A DNA stretch of 64,000 nucleotides from Colletes latitarsis (taxonomy: Eukaryota > Arthropoda > Insecta > Hymenoptera > Colletidae). Of the stretch, positions 37,240 to 50,228 are shown one piece after another. The stretch lies in the NCBI RefSeq assembly GCF_051014445.1, contig NC_135136.1, forward strand, positions 11,674,001 to 11,738,000. The letters run 5' to 3'. The translations under genes were made by a program, and so were the position numbers. The stretch's first letter is position 1. Every line of letters begins with the position of its first letter. The notes beneath the pieces were generated by a model. The model did not search any database and was not told the DNA's origin. It saw only the letters and a program-made list of their open reading frames with translations.

Positions 37240-39347
37240 AGGATAACGCAGGTAACGTCTGGGTTAGTTCTGGTATTTGCAATCATCTGCCTCGTACTTT
37301 CGCATTTTTCGCATACTTGTTGGCAAGATCCTGGGTTTTTTTTGGTTTGGATCACGTAGTAATGTGGTACCACACTGAAACGGTCAATTAAACCTGGTTC
37401 CGATCAATATTTTAGAGGATAATGCCGGCTATGTCTGGGTTAGGTCTGGTATTTGCCCTCATCTGGCTCGTACTTTCGCATTTTTCGCATACTTGTTGGC
37501 CAAATGCTGGCCTTTTTCTGGTTTGGATCACGTAGTAATGCGGTACCACACTGAAACAGTCAATTAAACCTGGTTTCAGTTAGTATTTTAGAGGATAACG
37601 CCGGTTATGTCTGGGTTAGGTCTGGTATTTGCCCTCATCTGGCTCGTTCTTTCGCATTTTTCGCAAACTTGTTGGCCAGATCCTGGCCTTTTTCTGGATT
37701 GGATCAGGTGGTAATGCGGTACCATACCGAAACAGTCAAGTAAACCTGGTTGCGATTAATATTTAGAGGATAACGCCGGTTATGTCTCGGTTAGGTCTGG
37801 GATTTGCCCTCATCTGGCTCGTACATTCGCATTTTTCGCCTACTTGTTGGCAAGATCCTGGGCTTTCTCTGGTTGGGATCACGTAGTAATGCGGTACCAC
37901 ACCGAAGCAGTCAATTAAACCTGGTTGCAATTATTATTTTAGAGGATAACGCTGGTTATGTCTGGGTTAGTTCTGTTATTTGCAATTATCTGGCTCGTAC
38001 TTTCGCATTTTTCGCATACTTGTTGACAAGATCCTGGGCTTTTTTTGGTTTGGATCACGTAGTAATGTGGTACCACACTGAAACAGTCAATAAAAGCTGG
38101 TTCCGAATAGTATTTTAGAGGATAACGCAGGTTACGTCTGGGTTAGTTCTGGTATTTGCAATCATCTGGCTCATACTTTCGCGTTTTTCGCATACTTGTT
38201 GACCAGATCTTTGGTTTTTTCTAGTTTGGATCCCGTAGTAATGAAGTTCCACACCGAAACAGTCAATTAAACCTGGTTGCGATTATTATTTTAGAGGATA
38301 ACGCCGGTTATGTCTCGCGTGGGTCTGGGATTTGCCGTCACCTGGCTCGTGTTCGCATTTTTCGCATACATGTTGGCCAGATCCTGGGCTTTTTTTCGTT
38401 TGGATCACGTAGTAATGTGGTACCACACTGAAACAGTCAATAAAAGCTGGTTCCGAATTGTATTTTAGAGGATAACGCAGGTTACGTCTGGGTTAGTTCT
38501 GGTATTTGCCCTCATCTGGCTCGTACTTTCGCAACTTTGGCATACTTGTTGGCCAGATCCTGGCCTTTTTCTGGTTTGGATCACGTAGTAATGCGGTACC
38601 ACACTGAAACAGTCAATTAAACCTGGTTTCAGTTAGTATTTTATAGGATAACGCCGGTTATGTCTGGGTTAGGTCTGGTATTTGCCCTCATCTGGCTCGT
38701 TCTTTCGCATTTTTCGCAAACTTGTTGGCCAGATCCTGGCCTTTTTCTGGATTGGATCACGTGGTAATGCGGTACCACACCGAAACAGTCAAGTAAACCT
38801 GGTTGCGATTAATATTTAGAGGATAACGCCGGTTATGTCTCGGTTAGGTCTGGGATTTGCCCTCATCTGGCTCATACTTTCGCATTTCTCGCATACTTGT
38901 TGGCCAGATCCTGGGCTTTTTCTGGTTTGGATCACGTAGTAATGTGGTACCACACTGAAACAGTCAATAAAAGCTGGTTCCGATTAGTACTTTAGAGGAT
39001 AACGCTGGTTATGTCTGGGTTAGTTCTGGTATTTGCAATTATCTGGCTCATACTATCGCGTTTTTCGCATACTTCTTGGCCAGATCCAGGGTTTTTTCAG
39101 GTTTGGATCACGTAGTAATGCGGTACCACACCGGAACCGTCAAGTAAACCTGGTTGCGATTAATATTTTAGAGGATAACGCCGGTTATGTCTGGGCTAGG
39201 TCTGGAATTTGCCCACATCTGGCTCGTACTTTCGCATTTTTCGCATACTTGTTGGCCAGATACTGGGCTTTTTCTGTTTTGGATCACGTAGTAATGTGGT
39301 ACCACACTGAAACAGTCAATAAAAGCTGGTTCCGAATAGTATTTTAG
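37240..39347. repeat. Higher-order unit U4 (12 monomers, 2108 bp)
   Basis: Collinear with U3 over its whole length at an offset of exactly 2108 bp, with only a handful of substitutions seen. Its distinguishing bases are GATCAATATTTTAG near 37410 and TTGTTGACAAG near 38022. Such similarity between 2.1-kb units, against clearly lower similarity between neighbouring monomers, is the defining sign of a higher-order repeat kept uniform by unequal exchange or conversion. Confidence 0.9.
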
Positions 39348-40402
39348 AGGATAACGCAGGTAACGTCTGGGTTAGTTCTGGTATTTGCAATCATCTGCCT
39401 CGTACTTTCGCATTTTTCGCATACTTGTTGGCAAGATCCTGGGTTTTTTTTGGTTTGGATCACGTAGTAATGTGGTACCACACTGAAACGGTCAATTAAA
39501 CCTGGTTCCGATTAATATTTTAGAGGATAATGCCGGCTATGTCTGGGTTAGGTCTGGTATTTGCCCTCATCTGGCTCGTACTTTCGCATTTTTCGCATAC
39601 TTGTTGGCCAAATGCTGGCCTTTTTCTGGTTTGGATCACGTAGTAATGCGGTACCACACTGAAACAGTCAATTAAACCTGGTTTCAGTTAGTATTTTATA
39701 GGAGAACGCCGGTTATGTCTGGGTTAGGTCTGGTATTTGCCCTCATCTGGCTCGTTCTTTCGCATTTTTCGCAAACTTGTTGGCCAGATCCTGGCCTTTT
39801 TCTGGATTGGATCACGTGGTAATGCGGTACCACACCGAAACAGTCAAGTAAACCTGGTTGCGATTAATATTTAGAGGATAACGCCAGTTATGTCTCGGTT
39901 AGGTCTGGGATTTGCCCTCATCTGGCTCATACTTTCGCATTTCTCGCATACTTGTTGGCCAGATCCTGGGCTTTTTCTGGTTTGGATCACGTAGTAATGT
40001 GGTACCACACTGAAACAGTCAATAAAAGCTGGTTCCGATTAGTACTTTAGAGGATAACGCTGGTTATGTCTGGGTTAGTTCTGGTATTTGCAATTATCTG
40101 GCTCATACTATCGCGTTTTTCGCATACTTCTTGGCCAGATCCAGGGTTTTTTCAGGTTTGGATCACGTAGTAATGCGGTACCACACCGGAACCGTCAAGT
40201 AAACCTGGTTGCGATTAATATTTTAGAGGATAACGCCGGTTATGTCTGGGCTAGGTCTGGAATTTGCCCACATCTGGCTCGTACTTTCGCATTTTTCGCA
40301 TACTTGTTGGCCAGATACTGGGCTTTTTCTGTTTTGGATCACGTAGTAATGTGGTACCACACTGAAACAGTCAATAAAAGCTGGTTCCGAATAGTATTTT
40401 AG
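39348..40402. repeat. Higher-order unit U5 (6 monomers, 1055 bp; half-unit deletion)
   Basis: The length of 1055 is 6 x 176 less 1. It begins like U4 (GCAGGTAACGTC; GGCAAGATCCTGGGTTTTTT; GGCCAAATGCTGG; GTTTCAGTTAGTATTTTATAGG). It then jumps straight to the last monomers of the unit, skipping the GTACATTCG to GCAACTTTGG stretch. The join lies in the monomer with TATAGGAGAACGCC near 39697, which has the end of a skipped monomer. This is what an unequal crossover out of register by six monomers would leave. Confidence 0.86.
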
Positions 40403-42400
40403 AGGATAACGCAGGTAACGTCTGGGTTAGTTCTGGTATTTGCAATCATCTGCCTCGTACTTTCGCATTTTTCGCATACATGTTGGCCAGATCCTGGGCT
40501 TTTTTTCGTTTGGATCACGTAGTAATGTGGTACCACACTGAAACAGTCAATAAAAGCTGGTTCCGAATAGTATTTTAGAGGATAACGCAGGTAACGTCTG
40601 GGTTAGTTCTGGTATTTGCCTTCATCTGGCTCGTACTTTCGCAACTTTGGCATACTTGTTGGCCTGATCCTGGCCTTTTTCAGGTTTGGATCACGTAGTA
40701 ATGCGGTACCACACCGAAACAGTCAAGTAAACCTGGTTGCGATTAATATTTAGAGGATAACGCCGGTTATGTCTCGGTTAGGTCTGGAATTTGCCCTCAT
40801 CTGGCTTGTACATTCGCATTTTTCGCCTACTTGTTGGCAAGATCCTGGGCTTTCTCTGGTTGGGATCACGTAGTAATGCGGTACCACACCGAAGCAGTCA
40901 ATTAAACCTGGTTGCAATTATTATTTTAGAGGATAACGCTGGTTATGTCTGGGTTAGTTCTGTTATTTGCAATTATCTGGCTCGTACTTTCGCATTTTTC
41001 GCATACTTGTTGGCAAGATCCTGGGCTTTTTTTGGTTTGGATCACGTAGTAATGTGGTACCACACTGAAGCAGTCAATAAAAGCTGGTTCCGAATAGTAT
41101 TTTAGAGGATAACGCAGGTTACGTCTGGGTTAGTTCTGGTATTTGCAACCATCTGGCTCATACTTTCGCGTTTTTCGCATACTTGTTGACCAGATCTTTG
41201 GTTTTTTCTAGTTTGGATCCCGTAGTAATGAAGTTCCACACCGAAACAGTCAATTAAACCTGGTTGCGATTATTATTTTAGAGGATAACGCCGGTTATGT
41301 CTCGCGTGGGTCTGGGATTTGCCGTCACCTGGCTCGTATTCGCATTTTTCGCATACATGTTGGCCAGATCCTGGGCTTTTTTTCGTTTGGATCACGTAGT
41401 AATGAGGTACCACACTGAAACAGTCAATAAAAGCTGGTTCCGAATAGTATTTTAGAGGATAACGCAGGTTACGTCTGGGTTAGTTCTGGTATTTGCCCTC
41501 ATCTGGCTCGTACTTTCGCAACTTTGGCATACTTGTTGGCCTGATCCTGGCCTTTTTCTGGTTTGGATCACGTAGTAATGCGGTACCACACTGAAACAGT
41601 CAATTAAACCTGGTTTCAGTTAGTATTTTATAGGATAACGCCGGTTATGTCTGGGTTAGGTCTGGTATTTGCCCTCATCTGGCTCGTACTTTCGCATTTT
41701 TCGCAAACTTGTTAGCCAGATCCTGGCCTTTTTCTGGATTGGATCACGTGGTAATTCGGTACCACACCGAAACGGTCAAGTAAACCTGGTTGCGATTAAT
41801 ATTTAGAGGATAACGCCGGTTATGTCTCGGTTAGGTCTGGGATTTGCCCTCATCTGGCTCATACTTTCGCATTTCTCGCATACTTGTTGGCCAGATCCTG
41901 GGCTTTTTCTGGTTTGGATCACTTAGTAATGTGGCACCACACTGAAACAGTCAATAAAAGCTGGTTCCGATTAGTACTTTAGAGGATAACGCTGGTTATG
42001 TCTGGGTTATTTCTGGTATTTGCAATTATCTGGCTCATACTATCGCGTTTTTCGCATACTTCTTGGCCAGATCCAGGGTTTTTTCAGGTTTGGATCACGT
42101 AGTAATATGGTACCACACAGAAACAGTCAATAGAAGCTGGTTCCGAATAGTATTTTAGAGGATAACGCTGGTTATGTCTGGGTTAGTTCTGGTATTTGCA
42201 ATTATCTGGCTCATACGATCGCGTTTTTCGCATACTTCTTGGCCTGATCCAGGGTTTTTTCAGGTTTGGATCACGTAGTAATATGGTACCACACAGAAAC
42301 ATTCAATAGAAGCTGGTTCCGAATAGTATTTTAGAGGATAACGCCGGTTATGTCTGGGCTAGGTCTGGAATTTGCCCACATCTGGCTCGTACTTTCGCAT
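40403..42400. repeat. Rearranged higher-order unit U6 with chimeric monomers
   Basis: Order in this segment is scrambled. The first monomer starts as the GCAGGTAACGTC type but from about 40478 ends as the ATACATGTTGGCC/TTTTTTTCG type, so it is a hybrid. The next goes from GCAACTTTGG to a TTTTTCAGG tract. The usual order resumes from the GTACATTCG monomer at about 40806 to about 42060. Then the variant GTAGTAATATGGTACCACAC occurs twice, 176 bp apart (about 42107 and 42283). Finally the GCTAGGTCTGGAATTT monomer (about 42359) is fused to a GGCAAGATCCTGGG tail. Confidence 0.82.
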
Positions 42401-42989
42401 TTTTCGCATACTTGTTGGCAAGATCCTGGGTTTTTTTTGGTTTGGATCACGTAGTAATGTGGTACCACACTGAAACGGTCAATTAAACCTGGTTCCGATT
42501 AATATTTTAGAGGATAATGCCGGTTTTGTCTGGGTTAGGTCTGGTATTTGCCCTCATCTGGCTCGTACTTTCGCATTTTTCGCATACTTGTTGGCCAAAT
42601 GCTGGCCTTTTTCTGGTTTGGATCACGTAGTAATGCGGTACCACACTGAAACAGTCAATTAAACCTGGTTTCAGTTAGTATTTTAGAGGATAACGCCAGT
42701 TATGTCTGGGTTAGGTCTGGTATTTGCCCCCATCTGGCTCGTACTTTCGCATTTTTCGCAAACTTGGTGGCCAGATCCTGGCCTTTTTCTGGATTGGATC
42801 ACGTGGTAATGCGGTACCACACCGAAACAGTCAAGTAAACCTGGTTGCGATTAATATTTAGAGGATAACGCCGGTTATGTCTCGGTTAGGTCTGGGATTT
42901 GCCCTCATCTGTCTCATACTTTCGCATTTCTCGCATACTTGTTGGCCAGATCCTGGGCTTTTTCTGGTTTGGATCACGTAGTAATGTGG
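42401..42989. repeat. Last higher-order-type monomers
   Basis: About three to four monomers that still follow the 12-mer order: GATAATGCCGGTTTTGTC, GGCCAAATGCTGG, GTTTCAGTTAGTATTTT, the short AATATTTAGAGG near 42856, and CTCATCTGTCTCATAC. They are followed directly by the long-range duplicated block. Single-base differences are more frequent here than inside U2-U5, as expected at the edge of a homogenised domain. Confidence 0.77.
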
Positions 42990-45870
42990 TACCACACTGA
43001 AACAGTCAATAAAAGCTGGTTCGGATTAGTATTTTAGAGGATAACGCTGGTTATGTCTGGGTTAGTTCTGGTATTTGCAATTATCTGGCTCATACTATCG
43101 CGTTTTTCGCATGCTTCTTGGCCAGATCCAGGGTTTTTTCACGTTTGGATCCCGTAGTAATGTGGTTCCACACCGAAACAGTCAATTAAACCTGGTTGGG
43201 ATGAATATTTTAGGGGATAACGCCGGTTATGTCTGGGTTAGGTCTGGTATTTGCCCTCATCTGTCTCATACTTTCGCATTTTTCGCATACTTGTTGGCCA
43301 GATCCTGGCCTTTTTCTGGTTTGGATCACGTTGTAATGTGGTACCACTCTGAAACGGTGAATAAGAGCTGGTGGCGATTAATATTTTAGAGGATAACGCT
43401 GGTTATGTTTGGGTTAGTTCTGGTATTTGCAATCATCTGGCTCGTACTTTCGCATTTTTCGCATACTTGTTGGCAAGATTATGGGCTTTTTTTAGTTTGG
43501 ATCACGTAGTAATGTGGTACCACACTGAAACAGTCAATTAAACCTGGTTCCGATTAATATTTTAGAGGGGAACACCGGTTATGTCTGGGTTAGGTCTGGT
43601 ATTTGCCCTCATCTGGCTCGAACTTTCGCATTTTTCACATACTTGTTGGCCAGATCCTGGCCTTTTTCTGGTTTGGATCACGTAGTAATGCGGTACCACA
43701 CCGGAACAGTCAAGTAAACCTGGTTGCGATTAATATTTTAGAGGATAACGCCGGTTATGTCTCGGTTCGGTCTGGGATTTGCCCTCATCTGGCTCGTAAT
43801 TTCGCATTTTTCGCATACTTGTTGGCCAGATCCTGGCCTTTTTCTGGCTTAGACCACGTAGTAATGAGGTACCACACTGAAACAGTCAATTAAACCTGGT
43901 TGCGATTAATATTTTAGAAGATAACGCTGGTTATATCTGGGTTAGTTCTGGTATTTGCAATCATCTGGCTCATACTTTCGCATTTATCGCATACTTGTTG
44001 GCCAGATCCAGGCCTTTTTCTGGCTTGGACCACGTAGTAATGAGGTACCACACTGAAACAGTCAATTAAACCTGGTTGAGATTGATATTTTAGAGGATAA
44101 CGCCGGTTTTGTCTGGGTTAGTTCTGTTATTTGTAATCATCTGGCTCATTCTTTCGCAATTTTCGCGTACTAGTTGGCCAGATCTTGGGTTTTTTGTGGT
44201 TTGGATCCCGTCGTAATGTCGTTCCACACCGAAGCAGTCAATTAAACCTGGTTGCGATGAATATTTTGGAGGATAACGCTGGTTATGCTTGGGCTAGTTC
44301 TGGTATTTGCAATCATCTGGCTCGTACTTTCGCATTTTTCGCATACTTGTTGGCAAGATCATGGGCTTTTTTTGGTTTGGATCACGTAGTAATGTGGTAC
44401 CACACTGAAACAGTCAATAAAAGCTGGTTCCGAATAGTATTTTAGAGGATAGCGCAGGTTACGTCTGGGTTAGTTCTGGTATTTGCAATCACCTGGCTCA
44501 TACATTCGCGTTTTTCGCATACTTCTTTGCCAGATCCTGGGTTTTTTCTGGTTTGGATCCCGTAGTAATGAAGTTCTACACCGAAACAGTCAATTAAACC
44601 TGGTTGCGATTAATATTTTAGAGGATAACGCCGGTTATGTCTCGGGTAGGTCTTGGATTTGCCGTCATCTGGCTCGTATTTTCGCATTTCTCGCATACTT
44701 GTTGGCCTGATCCTGGCCTTTTCCTGGCTAGGACCACGTAGTAACGTGGTATCACACTGAAACAGTCAATTAAACCTGGTTGCGATTAATATCTTAGAGG
44801 ATAACGCCGGATATGTCTCGGGTAGGTCTGGGATTTGCCGTCATCTAGCTCGTATTTTCGCATTTTTCGCATACTTGTTGGCCAGATCCTGGCCTTTTTC
44901 TGGCTTCGACCACGTAGTAATGTGGTATCACACTGAAACAGTCAATAGAATCTAGTTCCGAATAGTACTTTGGAGGATAACGCAGGTTACGTCTGGGTTA
45001 GTTCTGGTATTTGCAATCATCTGGCTCATACTTTCGCGTTTTTCACATACTTGTTGGCCAGATCCTGGGTTTTTTTCTGGTTTGGATCCTGTAGTAATGA
45101 AGTTCCACACTGAAACAGTCAATTAAACCTGGTTCCGATTAATACTTTAGAGGATAACGCTGGTTATGTCTGGGTTAGTTCTGTTATTTGCAATCATCTG
45201 GCTCATACTTTCGCAATTTTCGCGTACTTGTTGGCCAGATCTTGGGTTTTTAGTGGTTTGGATCCCGTCGTAATGTCGTTCCACACCGAAGCAGTCAATT
45301 AAACCTGGTTGCGATGAATATTTTGGAGGATAACGCTGGTTATGTTTGGGTTAGTTCTGGTATTTGCAATCATCTGGCTCGTACTTTCGCATTTTTCGCA
45401 TACTTGATGGCAAGATCCTGGGCTTTTTTTGGTGTGGATCACGTAGTAATGTGGTACCACACTGAAACAGTCAATAAAAGCTGGTTCCGAATAGTATTTT
45501 AGAGGATAACGCAGGTTACGTCTGGGTTAGTTCTGGTATTTGCCCTCATCTGGCTCGTACCTTCGCATTTTTCGCTTACTTGTTGGCCAGATCCTGGCCT
45601 TTTTCTGGCTTGGACCACGAAGTAATGTGGTACCACACTGAAACAGTCAATTAAACCTGGTCCCGATTAATATTTTAGAGGATAACGCCGGTTATGTCTG
45701 GGTTAGGTCTGGTATTTGCCCTCATCTAGCTCGTACTTTCGCATTTTCGCATACTTGTAGGCAGGATCCTGGCCTTTTTCTGGTTTGGATCACGTAGTAA
45801 TGCGGTACCACACCGAAACAGTCAATTAAACCTAGTTCCGATTAATATTTTAGAGGATAACGCCGGTTAT
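42990..45870. repeat. Long-range duplicated block, downstream copy (partner 21540-24590)
   Basis: Repeats the variant order of 21540-24590. Its 43560-43700 monomer is not from the partner: GGGGAACACCGG with CTCGAACTTTCGC and TTTTTCACATACTTG matches about 30566-30700 in the higher-order region, so a conversion patch was inserted. Differences from the upstream copy include TTATGCTTGGGC near 44283 for TTATGTATGGGC, and CTTGATGGCAAG near 45405 for CATGTTGGCAAG. The match fades after about 45870. Confidence 0.81.
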
Positions 45871-48800
45871 GTCTGGGTTAGGTCTGGGATTTGCCCTCAT
45901 CTGGCTCGTACCTTCGCATTTTTCGCCTACTTGTTGGCAAGATCCTGGCCTTTTTCTGGTTTGGTTCACGTAGCAATGCGGTACCACTCCGAAACAGTCA
46001 ATTAAACCTGGTAGCGATTAATATTTTAGAGGATAACGCCGGTTAAGTCTCGGTTAGGTCAGGGATTTGCACTCATCTGGCTCGTACTTTCGCATTTATC
46101 GCATACTTGTTGGCCAGATCCTGGCCTTTTTCCGGCTTGGATCACGTAGTAATTTCGTACCACACTGAAACAGTCAATTAAACCTGGTTCCGATTAATTT
46201 ATTAGAGGATTACGCCGGTTATGTCTGGGTTAGGTCTGGGATTTGCCCTCATCTGGCTCGTACCTTCGCATTTTTCGCCTACTTGTTGGCAAGATCCTGG
46301 GCTTTTTCTGGTTGGGATCACGTAGTAATGCGGTACCACACCGAAGCAGTCAATTAAACCTAGTTCCGATTATTAGTTTAGAGGATAACGCTGGTTATGT
46401 CTGGGATAGTTCTGGTATTTGCAATCATCTGGCTCGTACTTTCGCATTTTTCGCATACTTGTTGGCAAGATCCTGGCCTTTTTCTGGCTTGGACCACGTA
46501 GTAATGAGGTACCACACTGACAGAGTCAATTAAACCTGGTTCCGATTAATATTTTAGAAGATAACGCTGGTTCTATCTGGGTTATTTCTGGTATTTGCAA
46601 TCATCTGGCTCATACTTTCGCAATTTTCGCGTACTTGTTGGCCAGATCTTGGGTTTTTTGTGGTTTGGATCCCGTCGTAGTGTGGTTCCACACCGAAGCA
46701 GTCAAATAAACCTGGTTCCGATGAATATTTTGGAGGATAACCCTGGTTATGTTTGGGTTTGTTCTGGTATTTGCAATCATCTGGCTCGTACTTTCGCATT
46801 TTTCGCATACTTGTTGGCAAGATCCTGGGCTTTTTTTGGTTTGGATCACGTAGTAATGTGGTACCATACTGAAACAGGCAATTAAACCTGGTCCCGATTA
46901 ATATTTTAGAGGATAACGCCGGTTAAGTCTGGGTTAGGTCTGGTATTTGCTCTCATCTGGCTCGTACCTTCGCATTTTTCGCATACTTGTAGGCAAGATC
47001 CTGGCCTTTTTCTGGTTTGGATCACGTAGTAATGCGGTACCACACCGAAACAGACAATTAAACCTGGTAGCGATTAATATTTTAGAGGATAACGCCGGTT
47101 ATGTCTCGGTTAGGTCAGGGATTTGCCCTCATCTGGCTCGTACTTTCGCATTTATCGCATACTTGTTGGACTGATCCGGGCCTTTTTCTTGCTTGGATCA
47201 CGTAGTAATTTGGTACCACACTGAAACAGTCAATTAAACCTGGTTCCGAGTAATTTTTTAGAGGATAACGCCGGTTATGTCCGGGTTAGGTCTGGGATTT
47301 GCCGTCTTCTTCCTCGTGCCTTCGTATGTTTCGAATACTTGTTGGCCAGATCCTGGGTTTTTTCTGGTTTGGATCCCGTCGTAATGTGGTTCCACACCGA
47401 AGCAGTCAATTAAACCTGGTTGCGATTAATATTTTAGAGGATAACGCCGGTTATGGCTCGATAAGGTCAGGGATTTGCCCTCTTCTGGCTCGTACCTTCG
47501 CATTTTTCGCTTACTTGTTGGCAAGATCCTGGGCTTTTTTTGGTTTGGATCACGTAGTAATGTGGTACCACACTGAAACAGTCAATAAAAGCTGGTTCCG
47601 AATAGTATTTTAGAGGATAGCGCAGGTTACGTCTGAGTTAGTTCTGGTATTTGCAATCATCTGGCTCATACTTTCGCGTTTTTCGCATACTTGTTTGCCA
47701 GATCCTGGGTTTTTTCTGGTTTGGATCCCGTAGTAATGAAGTTCCACACCGAAACATTCAATTAAACCTGGTTGCGATTAATATTTTAGCGGATAACGCC
47801 GGTTATGTCTCGGGTAGGTCTGGGATTTGCCGTCATCTGACTCGTATTTTCGCATTTCTCGCATACTTGTTGGCCAGATCCTGGCCTTTTCCTGGCTTGG
47901 ACCACGTAGTAATGTGGTATCACACTGAAACAGTCAATTAAACCTGGTTGCGATTAATATTTTAGAGGTTAACGCCGGTTATGTCTCGGGTAGGTCTGGG
48001 ATTTGCCGTCATCTAGCTCGTATTTTCGCGTTTTTCGCATACTTGTTGGCCAGATCCTGGGTTTTTTTCTGGTTTGGATCACGTAGTAATGAAGTTCCAC
48101 ACTGAAACAGTCAATTAAACCTGGTTCCGATTAATATTTTAGAGGATAACGCTGGTTATGTCTGGGTTAGTTCTGTTATTTGCAATCATCTCGCTCATAT
48201 TTTCGCAATTTTCGCCTACTTGTTGGCCAGATCTTGGGTTTTTTGTGGTTTGGATCCCGTCGTAATGTCGTTCCACACCGAAGCAGTCAATTAAACCTGG
48301 TTGCGATGAATGTTTTGGAGGATAACGCTGGTTATGTTTGGGTTAGTTCTGGTATTTGCAATCATCTGGCTCGTACTTTCGCATTTTTCGCATACTTGTT
48401 GGCAAGATCGTGGGCTTTTTTTGGTTTGGATCACGTAGTAATGTGGTACCACACTGAAACAGTCAATAAAAGCTGGTTCCGAATAGCATTTTAGAGGATA
48501 ACGCAGGTTACGTCTGGGTTAGTTCTGGTATTTGCAATCATCTGGCTCATACTTTCGCATTTTTCGCATACTTGTTGGCCAGACCCTGGCCTTTTTCTGG
48601 CTTGGACCACGTAGTAATGTGGTACCACACTGAAACAGTCAATTAAACCTGGTGGCGATTAATATTTTAGAGGATAACGCCGGTTATGTCTGGGTTAGGT
48701 CTGGAATTTGCCCTCATCTGGCTCGTACTTTCGCATTTTTCGCATACTTGTTGGCTAAATCTTCGCCTTTTTCTGGTTTGGCTCACTTAGTAATGCGGTA

Positions 48801-50228
48801 CCACACCGAAATTGCTAACTACACCTGGTTGCGATTAATATTTTAGAGGATAACGCCGGTTATGCCTCGGTTAGGTCTGGGATTTGCCCTCATCTGGCTC
48901 ATACTTTCGCGTTTTTCGCATACTTGTTGGCCAGATCTTGGGTTTTTTCTGGTTTGGATCCCGTAGTAATGAAGTTCCACACCGAAACAGTCAATTAAAC
49001 CTGGTTGCGATTAATATTTTAGAGGATCACGCCGGTTATGTCTCCCGTGGGTCTGGGATTTGCCGTCACCTGGCTCGTATTCGCATTTTTCGCATACATG
49101 TTGGCCAGATCCTGGGCTTTTTTTGGTTTGGATCACGTAGTAATGTGGTACCACACTGAAACAGTCAATAAAAACTGGTTCCGAGTAGTATTTTAGAGGA
49201 TAACGCAGGTTACGTCTGGGTTAGTTCTGGTATTTGCCCTCATCTGGCTCGTACTTTCGCATTTTTCGCATACATGTAGGCAGGATCCTGGCCTTTTTCT
49301 GGGTTTGGATCACGTATAAATGCGGTACCACACCGAAGCAGTCAATTAAACCTGGTTGCGATGAATATTTTGGAGGATAACGCTGGTAATGTTTGGGTTA
49401 GTTCTGGTATTTGCAATCATCTGGCTCGTACTTTCGCATTTTTCGCATACTTGTTGGCAAGATCGTGGGCTTTTTTTGGTTTGGATCACGTAGTAATGTG
49501 GTACCACACTGAAACAGTCAATAAAAGGTGGTTCCGAATAGTATTTTAGAGGATAACGCAGGTTACGTCTGGGTTAGTTCTGGTATTTGCAATCATCTGG
49601 CTCATACTTTCGCTTTTTTCGCATACTTGTTGGCCAGATCCTGGGTTTTTTCTGGTTTGGATCCCGTAGTGATGAAGTTCCACACCGAAACAGTCAATTA
49701 AGCCTGGTTCCGATGAATATTTTGGAGGATAACGCTGGTTATGTTTGGGTTAGTTCTGGTATTTGCCCTCATCTGGCTCGTACTTTCGCACCTTTCGCAT
49801 ACTTGTTGGCCAGATCCTGGCCTTTTTCTGGTTTGGATCACGTAGTAATGCGGTACCACACTGAAACTGTCAATTAAACCTGGTTCCGGTTAGTATTTTA
49901 GAGGATAACGCCGGTTATGTCTGGGTTAGGTCTGGTATTTGCCCTCATCTGGCTCGTTCTTTCGCATTTTTCGCAAACTTGTTGGCCAGATCCTGGCCTT
50001 TTTCTGGATTGGATCACGTGGTAATGCGGTACCACACCGAAACAGTCAAGTAAACCTGGTTGCGATTAATATTTTAGAGGATAACGCCGGTTATATCTGG
50101 GTTAGGTCTGGTATTTGCCCTCATCTGGCTCGTACTTTCGCATTTTTCGCTTACTTGTTGGCCAGTTCCTCGGCTTTTTTTGGTTTGGATCACGTAGTAA
50201 TGTGGTACCACACTGAAACAGTCAATTA
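45871..50228. repeat. Mosaic A segment downstream of the higher-order domain
   Basis: About 25 monomers in mixed order. Pieces match elsewhere: 46554-46900 recurs at 51306-51600 (4752 bp, 27 periods); 46947-47613 recurs at 52403-53069 (5456 bp, 31 periods); 48060-48500 matches 26440-26880; 48884-49200 matches the 28492-28800 part of the 12-mer unit (TCGTATTCGCATTTTTCG, ATACATGTTGG), so higher-order-type monomers also occur outside the main run. A one-base-short CGCATTTTCGCATAC occurs near 45740. Nothing other than satellite is present. Confidence 0.78.
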
